Below are positions 51,215 through 59,457 of a DNA stretch of 64,000 nucleotides, piece by piece. Source of the DNA: UBA7236 sp964463165 (lineage in GTDB: Bacteria; Bacteroidota; Bacteroidia; Chitinophagales; BACL12); contig CAYXBK010000008.1 of the NCBI GenBank assembly GCA_964463165.1, positions 114,967-178,966 on the forward strand, written 5' to 3'. How positions within the stretch are numbered: the first letter of the stretch is position 1; each line of letters opens with the position of its first letter. The position numbers were made by a program, and so were the translations under genes. Below the pieces are notes generated by a model that worked only from the letters and a program-made list of their open reading frames with translations, had not been told where the DNA came from and did not search any database.

Positions 51215-53323
51215 TTAAACCTTTTGCATCATTCCCTCCACAAAATACATATCGATATCACCCTTGTGTTTTGCCTGCACTTTGCCGCGGTAAATACATT
51301 TGAATTCGTCCTTTACCAGTTCATATGTTGAACTGCTGATATTTACTTTTCCTGTTTCGCCGCTCGATTCCATACGTGCCGCAATATTTACAGTATCCCC
51401 CCAAATATCATATGCGAATTTTTTCACTCCTACGATACCCGCAACAACGGGTCCGGTATGAATGCCGATGCGGATTTCAAAAACTTCCTTGCCTTCTTTT
51501 AACCGTTGTTGAAGATGTTCGAACATGAATGTTTGGATTTCGAGTGCAGCTTTTACAATATCAATTGCATTTGTGTTATTGGCAATGGGTAGCCCACCTG
51601 CACACATATATGCATCACCTATTGTTTTTATTTTTTCAATATTGTGATTGCCGATAATATTGTCGAATGCTTTAAAACAGGTATCGATTTCTGCAACTAA
51701 TTCGCCCGGACTCAATTTTTCGGAAATTTGCGTGAATCCTTTGAAGTCGGTAAAGAGAACTGTTACCTGGTCAAAATGTTTTGCATCAGCACTGCCTTTT
51801 GTTTTCAATTCCTCGGCAACTTCAGCCGGAAGAATATTCAGCAATAATTCTTCGCTCCTATGCTTTTCTTTTTCAATAATTACCTTCTGCTTTCTTGTTA
51901 CGTTAAACCGGTTAAAAATAATGATCGCAACAAGTAACAATAATGCAGCAATACCAATGAGATATTTTTTTGTGATATCGGCAATTTTCTTTTCAGTCTC
52001 AAGGTCTTTAATAGTATTTTCTGCTTCCGTAATTTTTTCTTCAATCTCAAAGCTCATCGACCTGTTTTTGCGATCTTCATCGCGAATTAATATTTGCAAT
52101 GCAGTATACTCTTTGAATAATGAATCCGAGGCTTTACTGTCTCCGATTTTATTATATACTTCGATCAGCAGTTTTTGTTCTTTTAATAATTCCAATTTGA
52201 TCGTGGAGATGAGCGGCATTTCTTCTTCCAGCAGTTTACGTGCATCTTCAGGACGGTTTTGCAGGAGCCTGGCCTTAGCGAGGTAATAATTGGGTGTATG
52301 ACTGCCGGCGGCATCGAAATAACGTATATTGTGTATTCGCATTAATTCTTTGCATTTCAATATACTCGTTTCTACAGAATCCAATTGGTTCAACGCAAGA
52401 AAATATTGCCCTTTTATTTCATAAGCCCGTACAAGGGATGGGAAATCATTTTCTTTTGATGCGTTGGATATAGCACCATTTAATAATTCATCAACGCTGT
52501 CCAGTTCACTCAACTTGATTTTAGCCAATGCGATATTACAATCGAGGAAGGATGTATTTGGTTGATTTATTTTTTCAATCCTGATTTTTTTCGCGATAAG
52601 GGAATATTCAATTGCAGTATGGTATTCTCCTAAATCCAGATACAACTGACCAAGAACACTCATATTATTCATATAACCATAAATACCACTGATCGGCTCT
52701 TTTGTCAGCAAATCATCTTTATTTAGATAAGAAATAGCTTTTTTCAAATTATAGACCGTCATATCCGGCAGCCCGGTAAGCCGGTAAAATGTACTCAGTG
52801 AGAAATAGCAAATAGAAAGTGCGGTTGAATCGTTTCGTCCGAGATAAATTTTCAACCGGGATGTATAATAATTAAATGCTTCGGGAATACTTTTATTTCG
52901 AAGCGGTATGCGCAAAGCCAGCAATGCGGTATGTGCAATGACCGGATCAGTGGTTTTTTGAGATACATCGAATGCATCAACGAATTTTTTCAAATAATTT
53001 ATTGCCAGATCCAGGCTGTCTGATGAGCTAAGCAGAAATATGAAATACTCACTCAATAAATTTGCATAGCTGTCGTACTGTTTGTTTTTGAATTCTTGAA
53101 TTTGCTTTTCAATTTTCGGAGCTGTATAGCTGCTCATAGTTACATTCCCCAAAAAAGGGATCGCCTTTTGGAAAACAACCGTATCGATACCAGTTGTTGT
53201 CATACTTTTTTGCCAATAATAAATAGCCGAATCCAAATTCATGTTTGCATTGTTATTCTGGCATAAAGCGATTGCAGTATGATACAGAAATACAAGACTG
53301 AAAACGGCGAGCCTTTTTTTCAT
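51215..53323 (-). CDS. TPR-transmembrane class III adenylate cyclase (3 of 3)
   Basis: 702 residues. Signal peptide (KKRLAVFSLVFLYHTAIAL), helical TPR-like units to about residue 420, a membrane helix (YLIGIAALLLLVAIIIF), coiled-coil linker, and the cyclase domain at about 510-695. Catalytic residues: VLFTDFKGFT and TIGDAYM for the metals, Lys of EKIKTIGD and Asp of YDIWGDTVN (adenylate type), N and R of NIAARM. The three cyclases are more alike in the catalytic half than in the sensor half. Confidence 0.93.
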   Translation of the reverse strand: MKKRLAVFSLVFLYHTAIALCQNNNANMNLDSAIYYWQKSMTTTGIDTVVFQKAIPFLGNVTMSSYTAPKIEKQIQEFKNKQYDSYANLLSEYFIFLLSSSDSLDLAINYLKKFVDAFDVSQKTTDPVIAHTALLALRIPLRNKSIPEAFNYYTSRLKIYLGRNDSTALSICYFSLSTFYRLTGLPDMTVYNLKKAISYLNKDDLLTKEPISGIYGYMNNMSVLGQLYLDLGEYHTAIEYSLIAKKIRIEKINQPNTSFLDCNIALAKIKLSELDSVDELLNGAISNASKENDFPSLVRAYEIKGQYFLALNQLDSVETSILKCKELMRIHNIRYFDAAGSHTPNYYLAKARLLQNRPEDARKLLEEEMPLISTIKLELLKEQKLLIEVYNKIGDSKASDSLFKEYTALQILIRDEDRKNRSMSFEIEEKITEAENTIKDLETEKKIADITKKYLIGIAALLLLVAIIIFNRFNVTRKQKVIIEKEKHRSEELLLNILPAEVAEELKTKGSADAKHFDQVTVLFTDFKGFTQISEKLSPGELVAEIDTCFKAFDNIIGNHNIEKIKTIGDAYMCAGGLPIANNTNAIDIVKAALEIQTFMFEHLQQRLKEGKEVFEIRIGIHTGPVVAGIVGVKKFAYDIWGDTVNIAARMESSGETGKVNISSSTYELVKDEFKCIYRGKVQAKHKGDIDMYFVEGMMQKV

Positions 53324-53485
53324 GATTGAAATGAAACCTGAAACTGGAATTCCTTTAAAAGCATTTATACATTTTTGAACAACTTAACCATGGCAGGATT
53401 AAATTTTCAAACAGATGTACTTTCTGCCGGCGTATGCACTTTATTTTTTTTCAATTTTATTCGGACAGAAAGAATCCGGTATTGA

Positions 53486-53968
53486 CTACAACAATTTTCT
53501 CATATCATAAAACACATCACCTCCGTGAACAGAGGCTGATAACCCCAAATTTGAAAATCCGAATTTTTCATAATAGGGGATGAGATGTTGCTCGCAGGTT
53601 AATACAATTCCTTTTCTTTTTTGTTGTTTCGCTGCATTAAATATATGATTTAATAATTTTCCTGCATAGCCTTTATTTTGATGGATGGGGTCCACTGCAA
53701 GCCCGAAAACCGATTGCCAGGCACCCGCTTCATTATGTAAATACACATTCTTAAACATTTCATCAACGATACGTTCGTTGTCCGTTACCATTCCATTAAT
53801 CAAACCGGCGATCGCCCCATGTACTTCAATTAACCAAAAATGCTGCGGGTATGCTATGAGCCTGTCGGAAAGAGTTTGCTTTGATGCTGCCTGATTTGCA
53901 GGAAAACATGCTGTTTCAATTCGATAAAGTGCTTCCAGGTCATTCAGATTTGCGTTCCGGATATCCAT
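53486..53968 (-). CDS. GNAT N-acetyltransferase (1)
   Basis: 160 residues. Starts IRNANLNDLEALYRIETACFP and has the acetyl-CoA binding VFGLAVDPIHQNKGYAGKLLNHIFNAAK (motif A with Q/RxxGxG/A), then LTCEQHLIPYYEKFGFSNLG. Acylates an amine of an unknown substrate. Lies 5 bp downstream of the third DUF1801 gene and is in one transcript with it. Confidence 0.88.
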   Translation of the reverse strand: MDIRNANLNDLEALYRIETACFPANQAASKQTLSDRLIAYPQHFWLIEVHGAIAGLINGMVTDNERIVDEMFKNVYLHNEAGAWQSVFGLAVDPIHQNKGYAGKLLNHIFNAAKQQKRKGIVLTCEQHLIPYYEKFGFSNLGLSASVHGGDVFYDMRKLL

Positions 53969-53973
53969 CTGAA

Positions 53974-54399
53974 TTATTTTTTCTGATTAAAACCAAATTG
54001 TATGGCTTCTTCAAGTATGTCGAAATGAATATCTTTCAGCGATTTGAATTTAATGCAATAACCTGTTACGCTTGCTTTGCCAATTTTTTTACCAAAGGTA
54101 TCTGCCAGATATTTCTTATCTGCAACACCCATGATATAAACTGAAATTCCGGTTGTATTTGCACTGAGGCCAACCTGATAAAATTCTCTTGTTTTTCCAT
54201 CTGCATATTTCATGGTTTGAGTGCCGTAACCGATATTCGGGTTTGAAACGATTTTACCCTTTTCATCTGTTCCATCCAGAAACCATAATTTGGTTTTGGG
54301 ATTTAGTTTCAGGATCGCTTTATGCAATTGCTGCAGGTCGTTTTGTTTGGCTTCCGGCTGAGAGGCGATATACTCTTTAATTTGATTTTCCGTGCTCAT
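53974..54399 (-). CDS. DUF1801 domain protein (3 of 3)
   Basis: 141 residues: IKEYIASQPEAKQNDLQQLHKAILKLNPKTKLWFLDGTDEKG, NIGYGTQTMKYADGKTREFYQVGLSANTTGISVYIMG and TGYCIKFKSLKDIHFDILEEAI, the DUF1801 pattern. The family has no known reaction. First gene of the DUF1801-GNAT pair. Confidence 0.85.
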   Translation of the reverse strand: MSTENQIKEYIASQPEAKQNDLQQLHKAILKLNPKTKLWFLDGTDEKGKIVSNPNIGYGTQTMKYADGKTREFYQVGLSANTTGISVYIMGVADKKYLADTFGKKIGKASVTGYCIKFKSLKDIHFDILEEAIQFGFNQKK

Positions 54400-54889
54400 T
54401 TTTTAAGTTGATCATTTTAACAAAGTATTAATTGAAAGCAATTATAATATTTTTTATTTTGAAAGTCCGTTAAAATCGTAAGGATTTTTCATTTGTGTTT
54501 TGCGCTATGCCCATCTCCCAAATGCATACATACCAATATTGTGAAAATTAATTACATTTTATTTGAGTCCTGATGTATTGATTCGAAGTTTGTTTTCGCT
54601 TAATAAAAAAAAGCATTTAAAGAAGATATAAGCAATAAGCAGTATGAGAGTAAAATATCTGATTATTGATGAATTCTCTCCAGAGGTAAGTAGTGCAATG
54701 ATGAGAGTGACATGTTTCATGCTATGTTGTTATTGCAGATGATATTCCACCTTTAAATTATGAGTTAATTCTGCAGCCGTTTTTTGGGCCGGTGAAAACC
54801 TTGAACTATTTATCTATACGTTATTTCTTTCCGGGTTCTCGTCTTTTTCTTTTTTCTTTCATTTTAGGAAAATAAGCATTCATACCATC
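54400..54889. other. 490-bp AT-rich intergenic stretch
   Basis: I see no gene that can be named, no strong terminator and no repeat. One possible small frame is listed separately (54559-54720). Confidence 0.6.
54559..54720 (-). CDS. Possible 53-residue membrane miniprotein
   Basis: An ATG-started frame of 53 residues in the AT-rich gap: MKHVTLIIALLTSGENSSI, then a hydrophobic stretch (YFTLILLIAYIFFKCFFLL) and a basic tail. It has no family match that I can see and no clear ribosome site. AT-rich gaps easily give hydrophobic frames, so the call is weak. Confidence 0.2.
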   Translation of the reverse strand: MKHVTLIIALLTSGENSSIIRYFTLILLIAYIFFKCFFLLSENKLRINTSGLK

Positions 54890-55336
54890 TTAATAAGTAT
54901 CCGGTTTTAATGTCCACAACCATGCATCACCGATTTCTGCGTCCTGCACAATTCCCGTAAAAATAAAATTATTCTTCTGTAATATTTTAGTCGAGGCATT
55001 TTGCTCCGGAGCTGTTTTAGCTGTTACGATTATTTTCGGATCTGCATTTTTTGCTATTGCAATTAATTCTTTACAGGCAAACGAAGCGATGCCTTTTCCT
55101 TCAAAACCGGTAAAGGTCCAATAAGCGATCTCAACTTTACCATCTATTGGTTTCCCGGTGAAACTACAGGAACCCACAGCTTTATTTTCATCGATCACCA
55201 GATAAGCGACCCAGGGTAAATTAAATCCGGTCTTCGGATAGTAGTCGTCATACATCTGCAGCAAGGATTGGCAATCTGCCGATTGAAATAAGGTGTCGGT
55301 TTTATCTTCATTTGTTTGCAGTATTCTCAATTTCAT
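54890..55336 (-). CDS. GNAT N-acetyltransferase (2)
   Basis: 148 residues. It contains VAYLVIDENKAVGSCSFTGKPIDGKVEIAYWTFTGFEGKGIASFACKELIAIAK, the acetyl-CoA binding motif A (EGKGIAS), and ASTKILQKNNFIFTGIVQD (motif B). RimJ-like small-molecule or N-terminal acetylase. The start lies 24 bp after the DUF2200 gene, probably in one transcript. Confidence 0.85.
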   Translation of the reverse strand: MKLRILQTNEDKTDTLFQSADCQSLLQMYDDYYPKTGFNLPWVAYLVIDENKAVGSCSFTGKPIDGKVEIAYWTFTGFEGKGIASFACKELIAIAKNADPKIIVTAKTAPEQNASTKILQKNNFIFTGIVQDAEIGDAWLWTLKPDTY

Positions 55337-55360
55337 TTTATATACTGTTTTGACTCAGGT

Positions 55361-55732
55361 TTATTTACCGTCTGTCCTTAAAATCTTCTCCATTTTTTTG
55401 CCTTTCGCCAATTCATCAACCAGCTTGTCCATATATCTTGTTTTTCTGGTTAATGGATTTTCAATTTTTTCAATACGGTAGCCACAAATTAATCCGGTAA
55501 TTAATTTTGCATTTGGATTTAGTTTTGCTCTTTTGAAAAATTCTTCAAAAGTCACTTTTTCCTTAATGAGTCCTTCCAGTGTTTTTTCATTGAAACCCGT
55601 CAGCCAATGAATAACCTGATGCAGTTCTTCTTTTGATCTGCCTTTCTTTTGAATTTTTGTAAGGTAAAGTGGATACACCGTGGCGAAAGTCATTTTTGCG
55701 ATGCGCTCGTTATGTTCAGGGGTCGGGTTCAT
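55361..55732 (-). CDS. DUF2200 domain protein
   Basis: 123 residues. The whole protein is DUF2200: NERIAKMTFATVYPLYLTKIQKKGRSKEELHQVIHWLTGFNEKTLEGLI, TFEEFFKRAKLNPNAKLITGLICGYRIEKIENPLTRKTRYMDKLVDELAKG. The function is unknown. TAAATTTG at 55760-55767 marks its promoter. First gene of the DUF2200-GNAT pair. Confidence 0.9.
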   Translation of the reverse strand: MNPTPEHNERIAKMTFATVYPLYLTKIQKKGRSKEELHQVIHWLTGFNEKTLEGLIKEKVTFEEFFKRAKLNPNAKLITGLICGYRIEKIENPLTRKTRYMDKLVDELAKGKKMEKILRTDGK

Positions 55733-55759
55733 GTTATTAATTCATTTTTTTGATAAGTT

Positions 55760-55767
55760 CAAATTTA
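55760..55767 (-). promoter_or_regulatory. Bacteroidota -7 promoter element (TAAATTTG)
   Basis: Perfect TAnnTTTG 28 bp upstream of the DUF2200 start. No -33 TTTG is visible. Confidence 0.4.
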
Positions 55768-55974
55768 GCATAATAGTAAGACATATACTTCCGTTTTCCA
55801 TGGAGGGCGGAAAGAATTTTATTTTCACTCCCATTACCTCAAATGCATGTGTCTTAGCAACAAGAAGGGGGTTGTAATAATTTTTGTTCTTGTTGAAATC
55901 TATTGCCGAATTGCATACCCGTTCATGAGATGTGCTGTTTGATTAATATTTTATTTGTATTTAATAAGTTGATT

Positions 55975-56322
55975 TTACTTTTTCTTCTTCTTTGAGGCGG
56001 TTGCATTTTTATTTCCTTCTAGTGCTTTATTCAGCCACCATTCAAAATCTTTTTGAGTTTTTGTGCCTTCGGGACCGACAAGTAACCAGCCTTTCATTGG
56101 TCTTCCCCCTGAAAGATCAAAGATTCTTGCACCCTTCTTTTTTAAAAGTTCATCCGTTTCGTGAATGTCGCAGCGCAGCATGATATCGTCTTTATCAACG
56201 CCGATGCACATTTTATCATTTACCATGAAGGCGATTCCTCCGAACATTTTTTTCTCCTCAAGGTTTTTTGTTCCTGTGAGCGCTGTTCTGATTTTGTCTG
56301 CTAATTTTTCGTTGTAAGCCAT
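55975..56322 (-). CDS. TfoX/Sxy N-terminal domain protein
   Basis: 115 residues, one TfoX_N domain: YNEKLADKIRTALTGTKNLEEKKMFGGIAFMVNDKMCIGVDKDDIMLRCDI and GRPMKGWLLVGPEG. The E. coli protein controls competence; stand-alone N-domains in Bacteroidota have no known role. Ends with a Lys-rich tail. It lies 5 bp downstream of the chimeric gene 56328-56672 and is cotranscribed with it. Confidence 0.9.
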   Translation of the reverse strand: MAYNEKLADKIRTALTGTKNLEEKKMFGGIAFMVNDKMCIGVDKDDIMLRCDIHETDELLKKKGARIFDLSGGRPMKGWLLVGPEGTKTQKDFEWWLNKALEGNKNATASKKKKK

Positions 56323-56327
56323 ACTTT

Positions 56328-56672
56328 TTAATTTTTTTCAACGAATGATTTTAGTCCTGCAAAAAATTTTTTAATGCCTTTGTCCGACTGTTTCCGAACC
56401 ATCATTGCATCCATCAATTTACCAAATAATCCAAACTTCATCTCATATTGCATCGTTTGTGTTACTTTCGTTTTGTTGCCCATATTTTCAAAACTGTAAC
56501 TATGTTTGAGTTTGTGAACCGGGAAACTGCATGCCGTTAATTCATAAGTCAGGCTTTCATTTGTTTGGTAAACGGTACATTGCTCAGGCAGCGAGATAAA
56601 AACCCATCCGTTTTGCCCTCCGTACTTCCATGGTTTAGAAGAAAAACGATACTGCATTTTGACATCAGGCAT
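56328..56672 (-). CDS. DUF1905/SRPBCC chimera, probably a deletion fusion
   Basis: 114 residues. Residues 1-30 (MQYRFSSKPWKYGGQNGWVFISLP from Met5) look like the N-terminus of DUF1905 proteins, which keep a W-x-Y-x-G ... W-x-F-x-SLP pattern. Residues 33-114 (LTYELTACSFPVHKLKHSYSFENMGNKTKVTQTMQYEMKFGLFGKLMDAMMVRKQSDKGIKKFFAGLKSF) are the C-terminal half of a polyketide-cyclase-like SRPBCC protein. The rest of both is missing, as if one deletion joined two neighbouring genes. The SRPBCC N-terminal strands that build the cavity are lost, so it may be non-functional. Confidence 0.65.
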   Translation of the reverse strand: MPDVKMQYRFSSKPWKYGGQNGWVFISLPEQCTVYQTNESLTYELTACSFPVHKLKHSYSFENMGNKTKVTQTMQYEMKFGLFGKLMDAMMVRKQSDKGIKKFFAGLKSFVEKN

Positions 56673-56862
56673 TGGAAATTTGATTAAATGGTTTGAGACA
56701 ATTGTCTTTCAAATTTTTCGGATCGTGTTGAATATAAATAAAAAAGAAACAGTATTATGTGGTTGAACACCCCCGGCGTTTTTACAAAATTAGTTTTGAA
56801 GCGCAGAAATTCCACGAAATCATCCGCTTATTTAAAAAGGGAGAAGCGAATAATTCCACTGA

Positions 56863-57513
56863 TCAATGCTTTTTCTTTTTTGCCGTCACTATAGTATGTA
56901 TCTCAAATTCCGTTTCAGAAATTTTATACTGTACCTCGCATGATTTTATTTCATCAAATGTAAAACGTTTGAGTTGAGATAGGATGTTGCCCAATGTATG
57001 GTAATAAAAATAAACCCGCCCATAGTTGCCAATTTTAAAATCGGATTTATCCGGATCGCCTTCCACAAAACTTAAATATAGCAGGCCATTGTCGTTTAAC
57101 AAATCATAAGAGGTGGAAATTAATTCGTTCGTTTCAGTCTGTGATAAATAAGGTAAACAAAAGCCTCCGATAATTCCGTCATATTTTTCATTAAGGTTTT
57201 TAATTTGCCGGCAATCCATCACTGCGTATTCTGCACTTGGGTTATTTGATTTCGCAAGTTCAATCATATTTGGTGCGATGTCAATTCCGAAAATTTGAAA
57301 GTCGGGGCGTTTTGACAACAGATATTTCGTAATGTTCCCGGGTCCGCATCCAATTTCCAGTAATTTTGCGCTTGGGTTTTCAATGGTCGTACAAATTAGA
57401 TCGTATGTATCATCATACAAGGTCATTTGCATAAACTTATCCTGGTACAGAGAAGCGATCTTGTTCCAGGTTTCAAAGGTTTCTTTGTTTTTAGTTGATT
57501 CGGTATTTTTCAA
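56863..57513 (-). CDS. Class I SAM-dependent methyltransferase, TTG start
   Basis: 216 residues. Motif I LLEIGCGPGNITKYLLSKRPDF, motif II FGIDIAPNMIELAKSNNP, and AVMDCRQIKNLNEKYDGIIGGFCLPYL are those of the ubiquinone/menaquinone-type small methyltransferases. The frame begins with TTG at 57513 (KNTESTKNKETFETWNKIA); no ATG comes before residue 28. Substrate unknown. Confidence 0.88.
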   Translation of the reverse strand: MKNTESTKNKETFETWNKIASLYQDKFMQMTLYDDTYDLICTTIENPSAKLLEIGCGPGNITKYLLSKRPDFQIFGIDIAPNMIELAKSNNPSAEYAVMDCRQIKNLNEKYDGIIGGFCLPYLSQTETNELISTSYDLLNDNGLLYLSFVEGDPDKSDFKIGNYGRVYFYYHTLGNILSQLKRFTFDEIKSCEVQYKISETEFEIHTIVTAKKKKH

Positions 57514-57619
57514 TTGAGCAATATTATTGTCATTCCGTTTGTTTCCGGATGTCTAAAAGAAGGGCAGTTGACAAATCATTATTATATTTTCTTTTAAACT
57601 TAAAATATGTGCAGTGTTG

Positions 57620-58237
57620 CTATGCATTTCTGGTGAAGTCATTCGATTTTAATTCCTGCTTTGCATTTCGAATTGTGCGCATGCCCCAGAAAAATGCCGT
57701 GATGGTAAAGAGTATTTGTCCAATGCCGTCAAGATTCATCTGTTTTTGCGTTAATTCTCCGGTAATGGCATACGATATATTTTCAATCAGTAATGGAACA
57801 CAAGCCAACACTCCAATTATATTCAACCATTTTGGAAAGTCGCTGTAAAAAGCAATCAGTATCATGGAGGGAACCAGCAAAAACATGCTGCTCATATACA
57901 CTTTAAAAACCTCTTCTATTCCTTCATGAGAGCTATATGAAATTGTGTAGGTAATAAATATTACGCCTTGAGTAATTGACATCATTGTAAAACCAATGGA
58001 CGGAATCGTTTTCTTTTCTTCAGAAAGTTTAATTCCCAGGGCAACACATCCTAATATCATCATGGCCGTTTGTATTTCACCTAATGTAATGGCAATGGGA
58101 GTAACAACAGGCTTTCCGTCTGCCCCCATGGTTGGGATAAAAAACAGAGAGGATAAAAATGCCAAATTCGAAAGAAAGAAAGCGATGGAAATTGTCCAGG
58201 CTAAATGAAGTGTTTGTTTTTTATTTTCTGATGTCAT
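57620..58237 (-). CDS. Six-helix membrane protein (paralogue of 35672-36268)
   Basis: 205 residues, about six membrane helices, with the shared block GIKLSEEKKTIPSIGFTMMSITQGV and YSDFPKWLNIIGVL. It is related to the gene at 35672-36268 but the N-terminal third differs. Family unknown. A 26-bp stretch at about 58265-58290 upstream of its start resembles the core end of the cassette sites, so it could be the last cassette of the array. Confidence 0.65.
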   Translation of the reverse strand: MTSENKKQTLHLAWTISIAFFLSNLAFLSSLFFIPTMGADGKPVVTPIAITLGEIQTAMMILGCVALGIKLSEEKKTIPSIGFTMMSITQGVIFITYTISYSSHEGIEEVFKVYMSSMFLLVPSMILIAFYSDFPKWLNIIGVLACVPLLIENISYAITGELTQKQMNLDGIGQILFTITAFFWGMRTIRNAKQELKSNDFTRNA

Positions 58238-58306
58238 GGCGTGTGTAATTATTTTGGTTTTTGAAAGGATGGAACCAACGATTCGAGCGGATTTGCAACA
58301 GGGCTC

Positions 58307-58531
58307 TTATTTCCACCTGGCAATATACCAAGTTTCAAAATAATTTTCGTGTCTCTTTATATTATGTGTATCTGGTTTTTTTGAATATAAGCTTTCCAGA
58401 GTATTTGGTATGAAAGCATAATCAAACTGCCAAAGTTTAGATGAGTCATTACACCTGATTCCGTTAAAGTCTGATCCGTCTTGTGCTTCATCGGTGAAGT
58501 AAATACCTGTCTGCCTGAATTCCATTTGCAT
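58307..58531 (-). CDS. Small protein of unknown function (possible cassette gene)
   Basis: 74 residues (MQMEFRQTGIYFTDEAQDGSD ... IKRHENYFETWYIARWK). No family recognised. It lies in the region of cassette-like sites: a site lies just upstream (58545-58667) and another core-like piece just downstream. The composition is compatible with a real soluble protein, but the length makes the call uncertain. Confidence 0.4.
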   Translation of the reverse strand: MQMEFRQTGIYFTDEAQDGSDFNGIRCNDSSKLWQFDYAFIPNTLESLYSKKPDTHNIKRHENYFETWYIARWK

Positions 58532-58544
58532 TTCAAATGTTAAA

Positions 58545-58667
58545 GCTTTAACTAAGTCATACGTGTAACTTCGAAATTGTCCGTCAGTAAAACTTCTTAA
58601 TTAAAAGAAGAACAAAACTCCAATATTGCAATGCAACCCCCTGGTGCAAAACTTCTGTTAGCTGCTG
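58545..58667 (-). repeat. attC-like cassette site S1
   Basis: Downstream of the gene at 58683. On the minus strand it opens with GCAGCTAACAGAAGTTTTGC (58665-58646) and closes near 58550 with a CGAAGTTAC core. The opening matches that of S2 (GCCGCTAAC). The middle is not conserved, as is usual for such sites. Confidence 0.45.
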
Positions 58668-58682
58668 TTTAAAATAATAATT

Positions 58683-59255
58683 TCAACTCTTTTCTTTTAT
58701 CATTTTATAGTTTTCTGAATCCCTAAACCAAGGCACCCACATTTCTATTTTTTTTCTTTCATCATCCATATACGTCAAATCGGACATGAATGGGTTAAAT
58801 TTCATTCTTATTACTTTTCCATTTATTAATGGAATAATTGCATAACAGTCATACTCACCACATTCAACTTTAGTACTAACTAAAGAAGAATCAAGCATGG
58901 CACTTAAGGAATCTTTTCCATATTCCATCAGGTAGGTTTTAATTCTGATTGAATCTAAATTATCTCCCAAATACTCCCAACTAATGGAATCAATACTATT
59001 CCTTGCCATTTGATACTCCCTTTTGTCTATGTAAATTTTTGCTCTTAATAAATTGATAGCTCTATCTGCATCCATCCAGGCATTTCCGCAAAACCCATAA
59101 TTCATATTTTCCGCTTTAGACAATAAGTTTAAAGCCCTGTCATTTCGGCCATTCTGGAATTTATTTTCCGCTTTACGAATCACTTTAAAACCTTTTTGAG
59201 CAAAGGTTTGAAGTGGTAAGGTGAAAAAAACAAGAATAATTACTACGCCTTTCAT
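58683..59255 (-). CDS. Secreted protein of unknown function, probable cassette gene
   Basis: 190 residues from the ATG at 59255; the frame runs on upstream to 59372 only because it crosses site S2. The signal peptide is KGVVIILVFFTLPLQTFAQ. The helical start (KVIRKAENKFQNGRNDRALNLLSKAEN) is a TPR-like hairpin; the rest (YDCYAIIPLINGKVIRMKFN) is unknown. The start codon lies about 20 bp from the core of S2, as in integron cassettes. Confidence 0.6.
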   Translation of the reverse strand: MKGVVIILVFFTLPLQTFAQKGFKVIRKAENKFQNGRNDRALNLLSKAENMNYGFCGNAWMDADRAINLLRAKIYIDKREYQMARNSIDSISWEYLGDNLDSIRIKTYLMEYGKDSLSAMLDSSLVSTKVECGEYDCYAIIPLINGKVIRMKFNPFMSDLTYMDDERKKIEMWVPWFRDSENYKMIKEKS

Positions 59256-59270
59256 ATCTTTTATAAAATT

Positions 59271-59405
59271 ACCGCTAATGTTTCGGTGATTTGCGATGAT
59301 GGGTATTTTAGCACTAAAATTTATTTGGAGATCTGAACTTCCACCTCGCCCAAATGTGTCTGCGCAGTACAAACCCCCGAGATCACAAACCCTATGTTAG
59401 CGGCA
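59271..59405 (-). repeat. attC-like cassette site S2
   Basis: 135 bp with imperfect inverted ends: on the minus strand it opens with TGCCGCTAACATAGGGTTTG (59405-59386) and closes with GCAAATCACCGAAACATTAG (59294-59275) followed by CGGT. The two ends are about reverse complements. It lies between the RibD gene and the secreted-protein gene. Confidence 0.6.
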
Positions 59406-59457
59406 TGTGCTATTCTTCTATCGGAGTTCGTCAGCTCAAAGCTTAACGAGTCCTCGG

